Positions 24,446 to 36,019 of a stretch of DNA of 47,896 nucleotides are shown here, piece after piece. The first letter of the stretch is position 1. The number at the start of each line of letters is the position of its first letter. The DNA is from Lingula anatina (Eukaryota > Brachiopoda > Lingulata > Lingulida > Lingulidae), in NCBI RefSeq assembly GCF_001039355.2, contig NW_019775607.1, forward strand, positions 152,593-200,488, read 5' to 3'. The notes under the pieces are model-generated. The model did no database searches. It was not told where the DNA came from and saw only the letters and a program-made list of their open reading frames with translations. The position numbers were made by a program, and so were the translations under genes.

Positions 24446-26121
24446 GCTATAGTCACACACCTAGTTATCTCAGCAACTGCCGATGGCAGACAAATCAAGA
24501 AAATATCCCGTTGTTGTCCCGGATGGTGAACTAATTAGTGTGGAGTGAATGCAGTAAAGGGGTAAAGTTCAACTGATGCTTGAATATTCAAAAGCGCACC
24601 AATATAAATAACATTTATTAGTTGCCTAATTGATGCATATTGAAATATAACCGGGTCTTTTCTAAGTGTAAGCTGCATGAATTCGAACCTTATCAAAATT
24701 TCATCTTATTAAATTAGTGTAACCTATTTTCGTCCTTTTGATGCCAAATGAGAATTATTGTTTATGTGTTTAATTAGTTTTGACAACACACATTTTCATC
24801 ATTCATGCAGCTTATTCGACTCTCTCTCTCTCTCTTTCTCTCTCTCTCAGGCGAGAAATCACAATCAATAAATATGGGTGATGTTATTTATAAACATGGT
24901 TCCTTGGGTCGTAGTTTTTGGTCTCAGGCTCATCTGTGTGTTTTTTTATATCAATAAAGTGAATTCCATAAATGAGTGATATTTTAACCATGCGTCTTTT
25001 CACGTTTGCATAATACGTCTGAAAATTGTAAGAATGATTTTGTGTAGTGTCACACCTACAAGTAATTCGTTAAAAAACATCGGCTGATGGATTTGATAAA
25101 TCAACACGGTATTTTCATAGGAAACTACGTTGTAGTGTTGTATACCTTAATAAATACCTGTAGTATTTAAATGGAAGGTGGTTGTCTTTGGACTACCTTT
25201 ATGTCGCTATGTTTGTAAACCATCCTCACATATTATGTTTCTTTTTTTACTAGTGTCCTTGTTGCCTTCAAAACTTTAATTACCTTGCACTCACACTGTG
25301 TTTTGCTGCATATTCACCAAAGAGCTACAACAAGATGTATATGAGCTAGTTCTTTTCAACTGTTGCAGAAAAAAAGGCATTGAGGTAGCATTTACATCTG
25401 AAATCAAAAACATTTTTCAGTGCGAACGCTATACCGGTACAAGACATATGAGGGAACTGAATATAGATGACTGACGGGAGCGAACAGGAATTACAGATCG
25501 AAAATGGATTGTAAACAGTTAGATGTATACATTTAGAGAAGAGAAAAATGCCTTCACAGTGTTGTTTGAACTCCTAAAATGTTTTGTGATTTAAAATCAT
25601 AATTGCCGAGAAATACTTGGGTAGCATATAGTTATGATTGGATAAGCCATAACAATATACTACATGCAATTTGCTGCAATTGTAGGATTGAAGATTAACA
25701 CCTCTTTTACCACCCACTATATCATAAAAAACTTTATCTTAACAGCGTCTCTATGTGGATTATTTCAGATACGTCTGACTTAAACAGTATTTTGTCTTTT
25801 TAATGGCATATTTGACATATATTGGTAGTCCTATGGGTTTTAGTTAAAAAACATGGCTAAGAAGATTCATGATAAAATATTTGAAATGGAATATATTACA
25901 AATGTAAGGTGGACTGCTATTGGTGAAAAATGAAATAGAATTTATACGCTTCTGTCGCCTTATTTAGGTGAAAAGATACTGATGGTTAAAAAATTTGTAC
26001 CACAGAACAACAACAAAGTTCCTCCAGTTCCTCCATGGTGGAGTAACGGCAAAGAAGTGCCAATGTTCCCATCCCGTTACTCTGTCTAAAGTACAATGTA
26101 TATGTATGAATATTGCATTAC

Positions 26122-26152
<31 letters not shown>

Positions 26153-29100
26153 TTTTATAATTTTTTGGCTTCATTAAACTTATTCTGACCCAGCACTTAA
26201 TAACCTATCTTGCCCTTTGTAGAAACGGATTTCTGTTGAGTACACACGTTTCATAAATAGATGTTCTATCAACAAATTTCAGACAGCTAGCTCGTTTTGG
26301 TTGGATTATTAATGTTATGCAATCTATACGATTTCCATCATGTGGGCCATTTTAGTGTTACTAGTCTATACAGTGCATTGGTAATTTGCGGTGTACTGAT
26401 GCCATTATCCATTCTATTGTTACCAGTACTTCTATTATATGGGTATCAGAGGTTCTTTAAATTTGCTGGGGCATGGTGCTAATACGTCTCGAGATCTTAA
26501 GGACGTTATGGATGGATGGGGTCATTTCTATTTCTTTGTATATTTTCAAGGGAATCTCAATCAATTCTGAAACGCAGGTTCCAAATTTCAATTTATTTAG
26601 GAATTCCCAAGTTCAGGTATGTGTTGAACTTTAGATTTGCACTTTAGATTTGTATTGTTGAGTATGAAAACGACATGTTGTTCGGAAACAAAAAAAAAGA
26701 AGTTCCTTCTGTTCAACCCTGCGGTCTGTTTTGATTTCGTCATGCATGCACTCTTTTTTTTTTTCATTTATGTGTGGTGTCAATGCATGTTTTGGGTCAA
26801 TGTGGACCCCTGTTCTCAGGCACTGTAATATTACATTTTATTTTATTGTTATCTATCTGATAAATTTTGGAAGGTACCTATTATTATTATTATTATTGAA
26901 TTTCAAAGGTGAGCATATAATTCCTAGGCGAATTGGCACCTTCATTTATACTGTATCAATATCTAACCCTCTTGAGAAAAAAGATGTTTAAAAAAAACCT
27001 ACCCATGGTCCATTTTTATACGGTGTAGATAGAGATGCAGACTGCAATCTCGCCGCTTTAAACTGACTTTGAAAGCAGTATGTCCCAGACAGGTGAAAAC
27101 AATAACATGATGAATACCCTAGATATATACAGCTGGGCCTCTAAGTCCAGGTAGAAGACTACACCCAGTGAGAAATAAAATAAATAATGGCATCAGTAAA
27201 CCACAAATTATCAATGCACTTATTTCCCCCTTAATGGAAATCGTTTTCATTGTATAGCATGAATAAATCAACCAAAACGTGCTGGCTGTCCAAAATTTGT
27301 AGATAGCACATCTATATATGAAGTGTGTGTATACAACCGTTTGTACCAAGGGCAGAAGAAATTAATCAGTGCTGGGTCAGACAAAGGCTGGCGAAGCCAA
27401 AAACAATATAATAAAATAAATAAATAAATAAACAATGCAATGTCCAATTTTTGTTGCTCCTCCACCATGGTACTACTGAACCAGATGCTTGCAACAAATG
27501 TCAAAATGTTCTCAATCATGCATCTATAAATGTTAGTAAAGAAGGTTTTATTGTCTTATTTCTAAGTGATCTTAAAATCGTTGCTTTACTTACTCTCTCC
27601 TTTCCGAGTAAGTTCACTGCTTATATGGATTTCCATAACAAAAAAAATCTCACTCTCTTAACGACAGCTTTCTTTTCAATAAGCAGTGTTTTTACATTTT
27701 CTTTCTGCCTGAATTAAATCAATTGTCATCCCTTTGGTTTTATAACATTGAGCATGAGATAATTACTCTTGTCCCACACGAAAACAGTTTCAACAGACTT
27801 TTACATGTGCGCTATCATTTCTAACCAGACAAGGGGTGGTATCACGTGCGAAGTTCATTGAAAATGTCTATTACGATAGTGTAAACGTAGGAAATATAGA
27901 CAGATTTTAAGAACACTTCCTTCAGGTACACCCGCATTCAAAACCACCGCATGTGCGTGTGCCAATTTTAACTGTCAGCTTACTTTCTCAAAGGAAAGTA
28001 AAGCACGGTCAGGAAAGCAGTTATAAATCATCTTAAAGCTGTAAGTATTATTTGTGGCACCAAAATGTGAAAAGCAGAACTATAGTCTATGAATAAAAAC
28101 CTAGCATACTTCTTTTCAGTGTGCCATCAAAGTAATCGCGTTCTCGCAATTCCTGTTTCGATATAAATATCAGCTTCAATTAAATTGAATTTAAATTGAA
28201 TTTAAATTCAAATGTATATTTAGTTAAAAGAAAAAAATAGAGAGTGCCCATTTCTAAAACCACGAATACTCCTGGTGATAAAGCGAGTGAAAAAAATATT
28301 TTGTCATATAAATACACAGAGAATAACAAATAGGTAAAACTATGGTCAATTTGTAAAATGTATTTTGAGAAATTGTTAATGACAAATTACCAATATACTG
28401 GGATATTCCATTTATTACTAAAGCAATATTGACAAAGTCATGTCGTGTGTAAAATTACAGACACAATATCACCTACAGGAGAGTTTTTTGTTGAATTTGA
28501 AAAATTTCGAGTGATGGGCTCTCTTTGTAGACCAGACCCATTGCAACACTTTAAAAAATATACTTGTTATAACAAGATCATTACTGATGGAAACACGATC
28601 GAGTGTCTGAATAAACAATCCATTACATCACAAAAACATGTTGGGCTTAACAAAGAGAAACCATGACTTTTTAAAATATATCGCTAAAATTGATAATTAT
28701 ATTAAAATTGTGCATATTGCAATAACATATCAGTTCCGGAAGCATTAAAGAATTAGATGCATAAAACGTGAGAGATACATACAAGGATATTTTAGCCAGA
28801 TGCATGATGATGCATGAAAACGAAAATATTCCTCGTTTCGTCAATCATTTAAGGGAAATCTGTATTTTTTTTTATTATTTTTCCTTCTCCATTTATAGAA
28901 TTGATTCACATAAAAAATGCATCAGGGTGAATTTGCTAACTAGATCTCATGCGGCAGCGTTTTTTTGGGGGTTGAAAAACTATAATATCGTTTTCCAAAA
29001 GTTCTCCATCATCTGAAAAGCTAGCAACGCAAATTGTAACGCCTGTCTCATTAATCACAACGGGAAATTTTCCAATAAGGTGCCAGGAAATTATTTTGAA

Positions 29101-29615
29101 ATGCAATTGTCTTATATCAACAAAGAGGTAATGCATTTGCTTGAGGCATCATCGCAAGTAGCTCGTATCTCCTCCCTAAAATCAATGCAAGAACCAGACT
29201 GTGTTTTGCTTCCTAGCCATGCCAATTTTTATGATAATGCAATCCTAAGTTATGCAGTTACGTAGGAAAATGGCCCCTTTCTTGCACCAATTTACGAAGA
29301 AGCGGAAGAATTATTGATGGTCGTTTGACTTAATTATCCCTCTTGCAATCATGTCTACTTCACACTAGTTTAAGTCAGTAATGTGAGCTAATAGCATTTG
29401 CATATTTCTAAAACAACGTGAATGATGTTGAGTTGTTTACAACACTTCCCCCGCATAGCATATCATCAGACCATATATATTCAATTTAAAAACAACAATA
29501 TCATTTCACTGACTCGCAATGGTAGAAAAAAAAAGATATGTGTTACGAAGCTATGAATGCTTCGCTGGAATGTTTTTTTAAAGTGATATATCCAAATTAA
29601 TTAGACTGTCTCGTC
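24446..29615. other. Spacer between copies C and D
   Basis: The first kilobase matches the upstream flanks of D, E and F; 28260-29080 matches 21740-22740 and 33400-34050, the downstream flanks of C and E. The middle holds the inverted interspersed repeats. No gene was seen. Confidence 0.55.
26170..27410. repeat. Inverted pair of the interspersed repeat
   Basis: 26170-26750 is a minus-oriented copy (reverse complement of 32250-32740, including GGTGCTAATACGTCTCGAGA) and 27180-27400 a plus-oriented partial copy. Together they form a large inverted repeat with about 430 bp between. (ATTT)n lies at 26121-26155 next to it. Confidence 0.55.
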
Positions 29616-30842
29616 CTACAATGTACCCAAGCATTTGCCTTCATAATATTGGTATCCAGTGTGTGCCTCCAAGTCTCTGGATTGGGCAGTGTTGGGCAGT
29701 AGTTCACAGACACATTGGCGGTTTCCGGTACAGAGAACGTTAATGGCCACACACTTCCAGTGTTTCATACAGGAGAGGCTACATTCGATGTGGCTGCGGA
29801 CATTTAGCTTGGATATGGTTACAAGTGATGCGCGAGCACCTGCTGCTACCCGCTGGAACGTGGTTGATCTTGCAATACCTACATAAAAAAATAAACCACT
29901 GGACTAACAAAACTTGAAACAAAGACACGCCAGTAGGTGATTAACCGATTATTTCAACGTTGAATTAATCATAAAATGTGTAAGGTTTATAGATACATGT
30001 ATTTGTAAACACACCCCTTAAAACTCATATTTATATGCAAATGGAATACTGTAAACTCACCATGAACCTCCACCTCACAAAGCTGCAAGTAGCTATCGTC
30101 ACTACCAACTTTAATGATCAAGACATATCGTCCTCTCAGTGGCGACCCACACGACAGACACGTGTTCCCCACAGGTGCCACCCCCGGGTAACTGGCGCAG
30201 AGTTTGTACTGGGTGAATGATGAATTATCCACATAAGTGGTTCCGACCCTCACTTCGAAATTATTCAAACGTTCAGCTGAAAATAAAAAGTGGCTAATGG
30301 TTAAATTAAATGATACACATGTAACGGGAATTTAAACAGTAGATTATCTATAAAAAAACGCACCTGGTAGATACGGGGATACATGTAGATTACTCCATCA
30401 TTAGAGAAATGTACACCATATCTCGTCTTATTTCCACATGCATAACCTTAATACAAAAGGTACGATAGCAATTACTTAGTGACTGACCACAACTTATATC
30501 AACGGCATATATATATATATATATTTAGATTACCCCTGTTTATGTAAAAAAGAACTTACAAGATCCTTCGCCACGGTTTGTTATGATAACAGCTGTCACC
30601 CTCTCTGTGGTTTCTAAGTCTACCAGCCACCATTGACCCCGCCCAAGATCAGTATGGCTACAACTCGCGAAATACATGACGTCGTTATAGTTACCATCCA
30701 CAGCATTACTGGCAGGGTACTTACTATACAAGGTGGAACTTTGGTAGGCGGGTTTTCCTTTGGCCAAACTCTGCGTGCAGGCTCTGCATAGTGTCCCATC
30801 TGCCGAGGAAAGATACCAACAACATCAATAATAATAATAATA

Positions 30843-30880
<38 letters not shown>

Positions 30881-31175
30881 GTGCAAGTGTATACTAAATA
30901 TAACAATAAATGTTTAATATACTTTTCATCCTTAATCGGATTGAAAGGGGATTTATACAACAATTTTGAAAATTAGAAACAACTTTCTTACCACATTGAT
31001 GAAAAATTTTATGATATTTTTTTATGCTATATACCGTATTATTGACAAAGTACATATTTTTAAGCTCTATGACAAATCAAAAATAAAACACTACTTTTCT
31101 CCAAGTGCGTTTTCTGCTAAACCTACCCAAAAATATCACAGTTACTCCGACAAAAAGGAGCCTTGGGACCAACAT
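29616..31175 (-). CDS. F-type lectin-PAN/Apple secreted protein, copy D
   Basis: Exons 31127-31175, 30560-30799, 30061-30276 and 29616-29878 join in phase 1 to about 255 residues. The signal peptide reads MLVPRLLFVGVTVIFL. The lectin domain keeps His (CSHT) and both Arg positions, but RGD is RGE and the Cys-Cys pair is Gly-Ser, so the sugar site is altered at three positions. The PAN exon is intact (HIECSLSC, KCVAINVLC, QCVCELL, KCLGTL); it lacks the internal Met that other copies have near its start, so it must be read by splicing. The exon 1 donor is GTAGGT. A TATA-like motif lies about 155 nt upstream of the ATG. Probably secreted; fucose binding is doubtful. Confidence 0.8.
30826..30880. 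repeat. (AAT)n-(ATT)n at the 3' end of intron 1, copy D
   Basis: The tract switches from AAT to ATT units part way, so it is self-complementary and could form a hairpin. Confidence 0.9.
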
Positions 31176-31327
31176 GCTCTAGTCGCACAACTCGATATCC
31201 CAGCAGCTGCCGATGGCAGACAAATCAAGAAAACATTCCGTTGTTGTCTCGGATGGTGATCTGATAAGAGCGGAGTGATTGCAAAGAAAAAGAAGTTCAA
31301 CTGATGCTTGAATGTTCAAGAGCGCGC

Positions 31328-31337
31328 TAATATAAAT
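31328..31337 (-). promoter_or_regulatory. TATA-like box of copy D
   Basis: ATTTATATTA on the minus strand lies about 155 nt before the ATG of copy D. It is kept at the same distance in C (24599-24608) and F (42393-42402), and survives in E (36001-36010) though E lost exon 1. Conservation among young duplicates is weak proof, so this is a candidate core promoter only. Confidence 0.35.
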
Positions 31338-32249
31338 GACATTCATTAGTTACCTAAATGATGGATAGTCAAATATAACTGGGTGTTTTCTAAGTGTATG
31401 CTGCATGAAATTGAACCTTATCAAATTTTCATCTCATCATTTAATTGTAACGTCTTTTCGTCTTCTCGATGCTGAATGTCAATTATAATGAAATTGTTTA
31501 TGTATTTTTGACTCCACACATTTACATCAGGTGAGCTATCACGATGGGTGATGTTGTTTATAAACGTGGTTCCTCGAGTATTGATTTTCGTCTCAGGTTC
31601 ATGTGTTGTTTTTTTTTAATATCAATAAAGTGAATCCCAAAAATGAGTGGTATTTCAATCGTGCGACCTTTCTCATAGTCTTTCAGGTTTTCATGACACG
31701 TTTTCAAATTGTACTGATGGTTTGTCTAGAGTCATAAATCGTTAAAAAAATTATATACATCAACACGTTATTTTCATAGGAGACTACATATGTACAGGTA
31801 GTATATACCTTACTAAATACCTGTAGTAATTAAATGGAAAGTGCATGGCTTTAGATTATCTTAATATCGCTATGTTTGTAACCCGTCTTTAAGTCTTAAA
31901 GTGTTGTGTTATAAGCAGCTTCTTCTTTTTTCTAGTTTCCTTGTTGCTTTTAATACTTAGAATTTAAGTCTCTTCGCACTCATATTGTGTTTTGCTGCCT
32001 TATTTAACTGAGCAGAAACTGACGGTTATAGAATCTGTACCATGGAACATTTAATTATGATATTTAATTTTGTCTAATGATAAAATATTGACACATAAGA
32101 AAATAATTATCATATGAAGGTGGTGAGAACGAGGCATCAATTATATACAGGTAAAAGCGTTCCAGGGTGTACTAGCTCTTCTACCCGGACCTAGAGACCC
32201 ATAAATGAAAAAAAAAAGTGTGACGAAGGTTTGATCAGACCGCAGGTTT

Positions 32250-32745
32250 GATCAGAAGGAGTCACTTTCATTCACAGAAACACGTTGTATAAACCCAAAG
32301 TTTAACACATACCTCAATTTTGAATTTTTAATAAATTGAAATTTGAAACCTTCGGCTAAGAATAGTTTGAGATTCACTTGAAAAGGGACAGAGAAGAAAT
32401 AGAAATGACCCATCCAACGATAATGTCCTAAAGATCTCGAGAGGTATTAGCACCATGCCCCTGCCAATTTCAGGAACCTCTGCTACTCATATAAGTGAAG
32501 TACTTGTAACGAAAGAATAAACAATGGCGTCAGTAAACCGCACATTACCAATGCACTGTAACACTTAATTGCCAACTTAATGGAAATCGCATTGATTGTA
32601 TAACATTAATAAACCATTCAAAAAGTGCTAGCTGCCTAAAATTTGTAGACAGCACATCCATTTATGAAACGTGTGTACTCAACAGAAATCCGCAACAAGG
32701 GCAGGATAGGTTATTCAGTGCTGGATCAGACAAAGTTTAGCCTAG
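32250..32745 (+). repeat. Interspersed repeat, longest plus copy
   Basis: It starts near the GACCGCAGGTTTGATC stretch and runs to CTGGATCAGACAAAGT, matching 26170-26750 in inverse over most of its length. No intact reading frame is present. Confidence 0.55.
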
Positions 32746-34068
32746 CCCAAAAAGATATAATAATATTAAGAAATTGATAAAGAAGCAATACCCATACAAA
32801 TACATTAGACAGATTAGCTAGATAAGACTATTTGGCACTTTTTTCCGTTCCACTGTACCACATACTATATAGATGGTACTACTGTACCAGATACAAGTAC
32901 TAGTACCAAATGCCCATTTGCTCGTTAGTTAAGAAGATTTTGTTGTTTTACTTTGAAGTGATCTTGAAAGCGCTGCTTTATTAGCGCTCTCTTCGTTGCT
33001 GCCTTTCCGCGTAAGTTCACTGCTTTTATGGATCGATTCCCATGAACAAAATCTCTTAATTGCGACTTTCTTCTTAATAAGCAGTGTTTACACATTTTGT
33101 TTCTTTCTGAACTAAACCAAATATCATCTCCTTGGTTTTTATAACATTGAGAATGAGATCATTACTCTTGCCCCACCCGAAAACAGATTCAACAGACTTT
33201 AATATGCGCGCTCGTCGTAGTTATCATTTCTAACCAGACAAGGGTGGTATCATTTGCTAAGTTCAATAAAAATGTTTTGTCTACTACGCCAGTGAAACCG
33301 CATGAAAAACAAATATAGACAGGTTTTAAGAACACTTCCTTCAGGTGCACCCGCATTTAAAACCAGAGCGTGAGAAAAAAGGCCAACTTTAACATTTATT
33401 ACTAAAGCAATATTGACAAAGTCATGTCATGTGTAAATTTGCAGACACAATATCACCCATAGTAGAGTTTTTAAAGAAATTGACAAGCTTTTAATGAATT
33501 GCTCTCTAGTAGACCACACCCACTGCAAAATTAAAAAAATACTTGGTATGACGAGGTCATTATTGACAGAAGCACGAGCCTAAAAATAAACAATAGATTT
33601 CATCAGAAAAACATGCTGGGCTTAACAAAGGGAAACAATTGCGTTTTAAACTATATCGCTATGGTACTAAAATGAATAATTACATAAAAATTGTGCATAT
33701 CAGTTCCGAAAGCAGTCAAGTATATGGTGTATAAAACGTAAGAGATACATGGAGAGATATTTTAGTCAGAAGCATATGGATGCATGAAAACGAAAATAGT
33801 CTTCATTTTGTCAAATATTTAAGGGAGGTCACTTCTCTTCGATTGTTTTTTTTTTCTTCTTCGTTTGTGTAATAGATTCGCATAAAAATATATATATAAG
33901 GGTGAATTTGCTAACTAAAGCTCATGCAGCAGCGTTTTGGGGGGTGAAAATTATAATATCGTTTACTAAAATATCTCCCTCATCTAAACAGCTAAGAAGC
34001 TGAAGGCCGTTTTAACGCCTGTTTAATTAATCACAACGAAAAGTTCTCCAGTGTACTAGAAACTCGTC

Positions 34069-35441
34069 CTACACTGCCCCCAAGCAATTGTCCTCATAAT
34101 AGTCATATCCAATGTCTGCCTGCAAGTCACCGGACTGGGCAGTACTGGGCAAAAGTTCACAGACACAGTGGTCATTTCCAGCACAGAGAACGTTTATGGC
34201 CTCACACTTCCAGTTTTGCAAACAGGAGATGCTGCATTCGGTGCGGCTACCGACATTCAGCGTGGCTATGGGCACGAGGGTTGCGCGCGCACCTGCTGCT
34301 ACCTGACGAAACCTGGTTGAACTTTTAATACCTACAAAAAAATTAACTACGGGACTTGAAAAAAAAATTAAGACGTGCTAGCACCTGACTGATCGGTTAG
34401 TTCAAAGTTGAATTAATCATCAAATCTGTAATAATTATAGATATTTTTATTCATGCACTTCAAAACTAATAGTAATATATACATGTACGCAATGTGGGAA
34501 TATCGTAGCTTAAGGCCCACCTGTAATAGCGATTTTGAGAAACTATAAACTTACCATGAAATTCCACTTCACAAAGCTGCAATGGATCATCGTCACTACC
34601 AACTTTAATAATCAAGACATATCGTCCTCTCAGTGGTGACCCACAGGACAGAGACGTGTTCCCCACAGGTGCCACCCCAGGGTAACTGGCGCAGAGTTTG
34701 TACTGGGTGAATGATGAATTATCCACGAAAGAGGTTCCAACTCTCACTTCGAAATTATTCAGACGGTCAGCTGGAAAAATTATCAGAATATTCAATTTGA
34801 TATATTTTGCAAAAAAAAAAAACGTACGTGGCACAGTCCATAAAGTATCACTCTGCAAGAAAATTATCACACATTGCTTTGTATATTTTGCACATGTATA
34901 ATCTGAAATGGATCATAGCTAACTGAAAATAAAAGTAGCAAATGGTAAAATATGAGATTACACTTATATCATACTTTTCTTGGATGTACGGAGTAGGTAG
35001 ACACGTGGATGAATAAATTGTCACAATTATTTGAAGAAATTAATACTTGTATATAGTTACACAATAACCTCTTCGTTGCAGATATATCATTTTATCAGAT
35101 CGAACTTAACATTTCAATACTTACAGCAATAAAAACGACAGCGACATATCTTTAATAAATTAGGACTAAATACAAAATATATAAAGAACCAAAAATCTTA
35201 CAACAGCAGTCGCCACGGTTTGTTATAATTACACCAGCCACCCTCTCCGTGCTTAGTAAGTCTACCAGCCACCATTGACCCTGACCCCATTGTGTATGGA
35301 TACAACTCCCATGTATGTGGACGTCGTCATAGTTACCATCGACAGCAAGGCCGGCAGGGTACTGATGTAGGTGAATAGAACTTTGGTAGGCGGGTTTTCC
35401 TTTCGCCAAATTCTTCGTGCAACCTCTGCATGGTGTCCCAA
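34069..35441 (-). pseudogene. F-type lectin-PAN/Apple copy E, lacks signal-peptide exon
   Basis: Exon 2 (35202-35441), exon 3 (34555-34770) and exon 4 (34069-34331) are open and splice-competent. The lectin site is canonical (CIHT, NRGDCC, SDR). The signal-peptide exon that should lie near 35.88 kb is gone: flanking sequence matches copies C, D and F on both sides, but about 100-130 nt including the ATG and donor are deleted at about 35881-35889. The first codon of exon 2 is also changed (acceptor CAG then TTGGG, giving Val for Asp). Exon 3 and the start of intron 2 are partly of A/B type, suggesting conversion. It could survive only with a substitute first exon, none of which I can see. Confidence 0.7.
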
Positions 35442-35469
35442 CTGCCGGGGAAATATAACAACAACATCA

Positions 35470-35470
<1 letters not shown>

Positions 35471-35521
<51 letters not shown>
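35471..35521. repeat. (ATT)n at the 3' end of intron 1, copy E
   Basis: About 17 ATT units lie close to the acceptor of exon 2, as in copies C and D. Confidence 0.9.
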
Positions 35522-35522
<1 letters not shown>

Positions 35523-35555
35523 GTGCAAGTATGAATTAAATACAACAATAAATAT

Positions 35556-35723
35556 CAGGGGCGGATCCAGAGATATTTTCTGACAGTCTTCCAAATTATC
35601 TTTGTTGACCCATCCACCATTTTTGACCGTCTTCCGACAGAAAAAATTAGATACCCGTCAATGTAAACTTGAAAATCTGACCGTCTTCCGGAGGACCCAG
35701 AAGACCACCTAAATCCGCCCCTG
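35556..35723. mobile_element. 168-bp hAT-like MITE
   Basis: Ends are CAGGGGCGGATCC and, inverted, ATCCGCCCCTG, typical of small hAT-derived elements. The flanks repeat AATAT on both sides, and copies D and F show the empty site (AATAAATATTAAATAT in F). The interior repeats GACCGTCTTCCG. It lies in intron 1 of copy E, close to the exon 2 acceptor microsatellite. Confidence 0.8.
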
Positions 35724-36019
35724 AATATTACATATCCTTTTCATCCTAAGTAGGATTGAAAGGGCATTACAGAACAATTTTAAATTCAGAAAGAAATATC
35801 CATAACCGCACGGATGAAAAATGTTCAAAATACATTTTTTTCAGCTCTATTAAAAATCAATGAGAAAACACCACGTTTGCCTAACGATTGCAGACAAATC
35901 AAGAAAATATCCCGTTGTTGCCCTGGATGGTGAACTAATACGTGTGGGGTGAATGCAAAGAAGAAGCGATCAACTGATGCTTGAATGTTCAAAAGCGCGC
36001 TAATATAAATGACACTCAT

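Larger units (their letters stand above)
31176..34068. other. Spacer between copies D and E
   Basis: This is array-unit sequence shared with the C-D spacer, with one interspersed repeat (32250-32745). No gene was seen. Confidence 0.55.
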
